NCBI GenBank assembly: GCA_019689515.1
Contig: JADGHI010000163.1
Location: 1-7,913, forward strand
Length of the DNA: 7,913 nucleotides
Reading direction: 5' to 3'
Source: Acetobacteraceae bacterium
Lineage (GTDB): Bacteria > Pseudomonadota > Alphaproteobacteria > Acetobacterales > Acetobacteraceae
This document shows, one piece after another, positions 5,886 to 7,913 of the stretch (positions within the stretch are counted from its first letter, which is position 1; every line of letters starts with the position of its first letter). Both the position numbers and the translations under genes were made by a program. A model generated the notes under the pieces. That model searched no databases, had not been told where the DNA came from, and worked only from the letters and a program-made list of their open reading frames with translations.

Positions 5886-6785
5886 TCAACGAAGATATGA
5901 CCAGTCGGCCGAGGTGAGGTGCCTGATCAGGCGGGTCAGGTCGCGCTGCAGCGCCGTGAAGCCAGGACGGCGCTCGATCCGGATCTCGTCCATGTAGAGG
6001 GTGCGGGCCACCTCGATCTGCAGCGCGTGCACCCCCTCGCGCGGCCGGCCATAGTGGCGGGTGACGTAGCCCCCGGCATAGGGATCGTTGCGCCGGACGC
6101 GGTAGCCGAGGCCGATCAGCGCTTCCTCCACCAGCCGGGTCGCGCGCGGGGCGCAGGCCGTGCCGTGCGCATCACCGAGGACGAAGTCCGGCGGCGCGGC
6201 GGCCTGGGCCGGGTGGGTCGGCATGGAGTGGCAGTCGATCAGCAGGCAGCAGCCGAACCGGGCCTTGGTCTCGGCGATCAGCCCGGCCAGGGCGTCGTGG
6301 TAGGGCTGCCAGCAGCGATGGATGCGCGCCTCGGCCTCGGCGAAGGCGAGCTTGCGGCGATAGACCGGCTCTCCGGTCGCCACCACCCGGGCGATGGTGC
6401 CGAGCCCGGCACCGACTCGCGGGCTGCCGGTGTTGACCCAGGCGGGCAGCGGCTCCTCGAACATCGCCGGGTCGAGCTCCCAGGGCTCGCGGTTCACGTC
6501 GCAGAAGACGCGCGGGAAGGTGGCGGCGATCAGCGGCGCGCCAAGCGCGGGCGCGGCGGAGAACAGCTCGTCGACGAAGCTGTCCTCGCTGCGGCGCAAG
6601 GCTAGCGGGTCGAGCCGCGAAGCGGCAACGAATTCCGGCGGGTATTCGGCCCCGGAGTGAGGGGAGGCGAAGACGATCGGCGCCGCCTGCCGTTCCGGAC
6701 GGCGCAGGAGGACGGGGGGCGCCCAATCCGCCGGGCCGGGCGAGGCGCTCAGGTCGGCAGGGGTTACGGGCGACGGCAGATCCAT
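5886..6785 (-). CDS. N-formylglutamate amidohydrolase family protein
   Basis: A 299-residue cytoplasmic hydrolase of the FGase family, whose typical member splits N-formyl-L-glutamate into glutamate and formate, the last step of one histidine-degradation route. Visible motifs are 'FASPHSGAEYP' (39-49), 'RRSEDSFVDELF' (64-75), 'DVNREPWELDP' (96-106), 'LLIDCHSMP' (181-189) with likely metal ligands, 'LGDAHGTAC' (203-211), 'NDPYAGGYVTRHYG' (233-246) and 'ALQIEVARTLYMDE' (254-267). The start at 6785 is preferred because the family homology begins soon after it. It has no strong ribosome site. An in-frame ATG at 6881 would add 32 residues of low-complexity sequence and is also without one. A GTGACA-N17-TTTGGT pair (6826 down to 6798) could be its promoter but leaves a very short leader. 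No other hut gene is near, so the true substrate could be a different N-formyl or N-acyl amino acid; hutG is not assigned. Confidence 0.9.
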   Translation of the reverse strand: MDLPSPVTPADLSASPGPADWAPPVLLRRPERQAAPIVFASPHSGAEYPPEFVAASRLDPLALRRSEDSFVDELFSAAPALGAPLIAATFPRVFCDVNREPWELDPAMFEEPLPAWVNTGSPRVGAGLGTIARVVATGEPVYRRKLAFAEAEARIHRCWQPYHDALAGLIAETKARFGCCLLIDCHSMPTHPAQAAAPPDFVLGDAHGTACAPRATRLVEEALIGLGYRVRRNDPYAGGYVTRHYGRPREGVHALQIEVARTLYMDEIRIERRPGFTALQRDLTRLIRHLTSADWSYLR

Positions 6786-7143
6786 GGTCGTCGCCGGACC
6801 AAACCACAGTCCGCCGGGGCTGTCACGCGGCGGCACGCGGCCCTTGCCGCGCCTCGGGGCGGAGCTGCCGGCATCGTGCATCGGCGGAGGATAGGGCGGG
6901 CGGATGGACGGGCCGTGCCTCTCGCCGGTGCAAGGCCGGGCGCATGAGCGGGGGCGTGCTCGCCCCATCGCAAATGCCGCAAGGGAAGTGCAGGAACCGC
7001 CGTCGGCGCGCTCCGCTTCGGTTGGCGCGGGGGCCGCACCTCCCCCCGCTCGCGCACCCGCCGGGGCACAGACGCGGCGTTTCCGTCGCGCGACGGGCGC
7101 GAGGGCACCGGCCGGTGCGATGATGCGCCGGCTGCCGCTCCGG
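6786..7143. other. Intergenic region, no gene supported
   Basis: 358 bp between the amidohydrolase start and the stop of the small protein gene. Open frames exist on both strands but are Arg/Pro/Ala-rich, without ribosome sites or recognisable domains, as expected from GC-rich DNA. One compact inverted repeat, GGGGCG-TGCT-CGCCCC (6951-6966), could form a hairpin in either transcript but has no T-run on either strand, so it is not a clear terminator. It could mark the 3' end of the small-protein mRNA. Confidence 0.6.
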
Positions 7144-7410
7144 CTAGGCCGAGCGGAATGCGAATCCGTCAGAATGTGGTTGCGGACGGCGGCGGGCGAG
7201 CAGGGCGCGGCCCTTGGGGGTAGCGACCACGAGCAGGGCGCCGCCGCCGCTGGGCTCGCAGGCGATGAGGCCGCCTTCCAGCGCATCCTCCCAGACCGTC
7301 AGACGTGGACAGGAGGTGCGCCATGCCTCGATCACCTCGCCATAGGGGCGCGGCGTGCCGGCCACCCATTCGACAAGGTCGAGGACGAGAGAATCGATCG
7401 GCGTGGCCAT
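7144..7410 (-). CDS. Small uncharacterised protein, possible winged-helix fold
   Basis: An 88-residue protein that I do not recognise by name. The start at 7410 is well supported: GGAGGAG lies about 6-7 bases upstream, while the in-frame ATGs at 7431 and 7473 lack a ribosome site. The sequence starts 'MATPIDSLVLDLVEWVAG', a helix, followed by 'RPYGEVIEAWRTSCPRLTVWEDALEGGLI' (21-49), then two short strands and 'TPKGRALLARRR' (64-75). The order helix, helix, a recognition-like helix ending in 'GLI', then a beta hairpin with 'V..TPKGR..L' is like small winged-helix proteins of the MarR or PadR kind, where the T.KG motif closes the wing. The last 12 residues look disordered. There is no signal peptide or membrane segment. 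It appears to be transcribed alone. The fold is inference, and DNA binding is not shown. Confidence 0.72.
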   Translation of the reverse strand: MATPIDSLVLDLVEWVAGTPRPYGEVIEAWRTSCPRLTVWEDALEGGLIACEPSGGGALLVVATPKGRALLARRRPQPHSDGFAFRSA

Positions 7411-7835
7411 CCTCGGCTCCTCCGCATCCATGGAGGACCGCACCTGGCTCGTGGCCTGTCGGCACGGCGGCACGCGGCCGGGACCTCGCCAGCAGCCAGA
7501 TGCGTTGTTCCCAACTTAGGCGCCCGCAATCCTGCCCGCCAAGGTCCTGGGTAAGCGGCGGGCGAGGGCCCGTCCCGAGCATCGAGGTGTGAGGGACCGC
7601 CATGGGCCCGATCCACGCTGCCCACCTGTGCAACCAGTCGTGCGCGGAGTCAGAGCAGGTTCACCACGTGGCCGAACCAGGTTCGCCGCGTTCCACGACC
7701 GGATCTTCAGGCCGACGGCGCAGCCCCACCGGCATGACGGAGGGCAGGGGCTGGGCAAGCTGCGAGCGAGGGTTCGGATGCGCGAAGCCAGGGTTGCTCC
7801 GGCCGTGGAGCGGAGCTAAGAGGCCCGTCCGGACC
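7411..7835. other. Intergenic region with imperfect repeats, no gene supported
   Basis: 425 bp between the small protein and the tRNA. Open frames on both strands are Arg/Pro/Gly-rich, lack plausible ribosome sites and show no domain. Two 14-base direct repeats, CAGGTTCaCCaCGT (7656-7669) and CAGGTTCgCCgCGT (7678-7691), match at 12 of 14 positions with a 22-bp period, and GAACC-A-GGTTC (7674-7684) is a perfect small palindrome between them. An interrupted palindrome GTTG-TTCC-CAAC is at 7504-7515. A regulator site or a decayed element is possible, but nothing is identifiable. Confidence 0.5.
7794..7822 (+). promoter_or_regulatory. Possible promoter of tRNA-Val
   Basis: TTGCTC (7794-7799) and TAAGAG (7817-7822) are spaced by 17 bases. 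This would start transcription near 7828, 8 bases before the mature tRNA. The hexamers are weak (4 and 2-3 matches to consensus), so this rests mainly on position. Confidence 0.3.
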
Positions 7836-7910
7836 GGGCGCGTAGCTCAGCGGGAGAGCGCCCCCCTGACACGGGGGAGGTCAGAGGTTCAATCCCTCTC
7901 GCGCCCACCA
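7836..7910 (+). tRNA. tRNA-Val (anticodon GAC)
   Basis: A complete 75-nt cloverleaf with encoded CCA. The acceptor stem GGGCGCG (7836-7842) pairs with CGCGCCC (7900-7906). The D stem is GCTC/GAGC (7845-7848 with 7856-7859). The anticodon stem is CCCCC/GGGGG around the loop CTGACAC (7866-7872), with anticodon GAC at 7868-7870. The T stem AGAGG/CCTCT carries the loop TTCAATC (7888-7894). The discriminator is A7907 and CCA is 7908-7910. It reads the valine codon GUC. The window ends 3 bases later, so it is not known whether more tRNAs or an integrated element follow. Confidence 0.97.
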
Positions 7911-7913
7911 TCC

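Noticed and set aside
5694..5900. Small plus-strand open frames overlapping the sRNA region
   Set aside because: They run through the promoter, the hairpin and the terminator, lack ribosome sites and have no protein-like composition.
6993..7023. GGAACC followed by CGGTT as an EcfG (general stress) promoter
   Set aside because: The -10 element is not CGTT, the spacing is too long, and no gene follows on that strand.
6764..7108. 114-residue minus-strand frame upstream of the amidohydrolase
   Set aside because: Arg/Pro/Ala-rich, no ribosome site, overlaps the amidohydrolase start in another frame; typical GC-rich spurious frame.
7681..7693. GTTC-N5-GTTC as an alphaproteobacterial LexA box
   Set aside because: The LexA site needs a 7-base gap; here it is 5, and no SOS gene is adjacent.
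7589..7819. 76-residue plus-strand frame and the 80-residue minus-strand frame opposite it, before the tRNA
   Set aside because: Low-complexity Arg/Pro composition, no ribosome site, no domain; treated as non-coding.

Overview
The window looks like chromosomal DNA from a high-GC alphaproteobacterium, most likely of the Acetobacteraceae (Roseomonas-like). The reasons are the strong GC bias, the extreme use of G/C at third codon positions, protein sequences typical of that group (DUF4139 protein, Bug receptor, SLT lytic transglycosylase), and an sRNA candidate carrying a motif known from alphaproteobacteria. This placement is inference from sequence style; no database search was possible. No mobile element, CRISPR array or prophage gene is visible.

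Layout, left to right: (1) the 3' part of a DUF4139-family gene on the plus strand (1-1084). (2) A divergent catabolic cassette: a Bug/TctC-type periplasmic solute receptor on the minus strand (1139-2134), facing an acyl-CoA dehydrogenase (2327-3508) and a class III CaiB/BaiF CoA-transferase (3510-4640) in a tight plus-strand operon. (3) A secreted SLT-domain lytic transglycosylase on the minus strand (4671-5654), convergent with the CoA-transferase. (4) A 231-bp intergenic region (5655-5885) holding a probable small RNA of the alphaproteobacterial MmgR/ar8 type, with a sigma70-like promoter, a 5' hairpin, an exposed TTTCCTCCCT motif and a textbook UUCG-loop terminator. A TGCA-C-TGCA palindrome that could be a PhaR-like operator lies just upstream. 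(5) An N-formylglutamate amidohydrolase on the minus strand (5886-6785). (6) A GC-rich gap, then an 88-residue unrecognised winged-helix-like protein on the minus strand (7144-7410). (7) A 425-bp gap with no convincing gene, then tRNA-Val(GAC) at the right edge (7836-7910).

How the parts may work together: the receptor, dehydrogenase and CoA-transferase form a plausible unit in which an organic acid is bound in the periplasm, activated by CoA transfer and oxidised. The CoA-transferase resembles those acting on C5 dicarboxylates such as itaconate or mesaconate, but the substrate cannot be fixed from sequence. The most interesting element is the sRNA, because its family controls carbon storage (polyhydroxybutyrate) in Sinorhizobium and the DNA in front of it carries a sequence resembling the operator of the PHB regulator PhaR. 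The remaining genes look like ordinary housekeeping or accessory genes.
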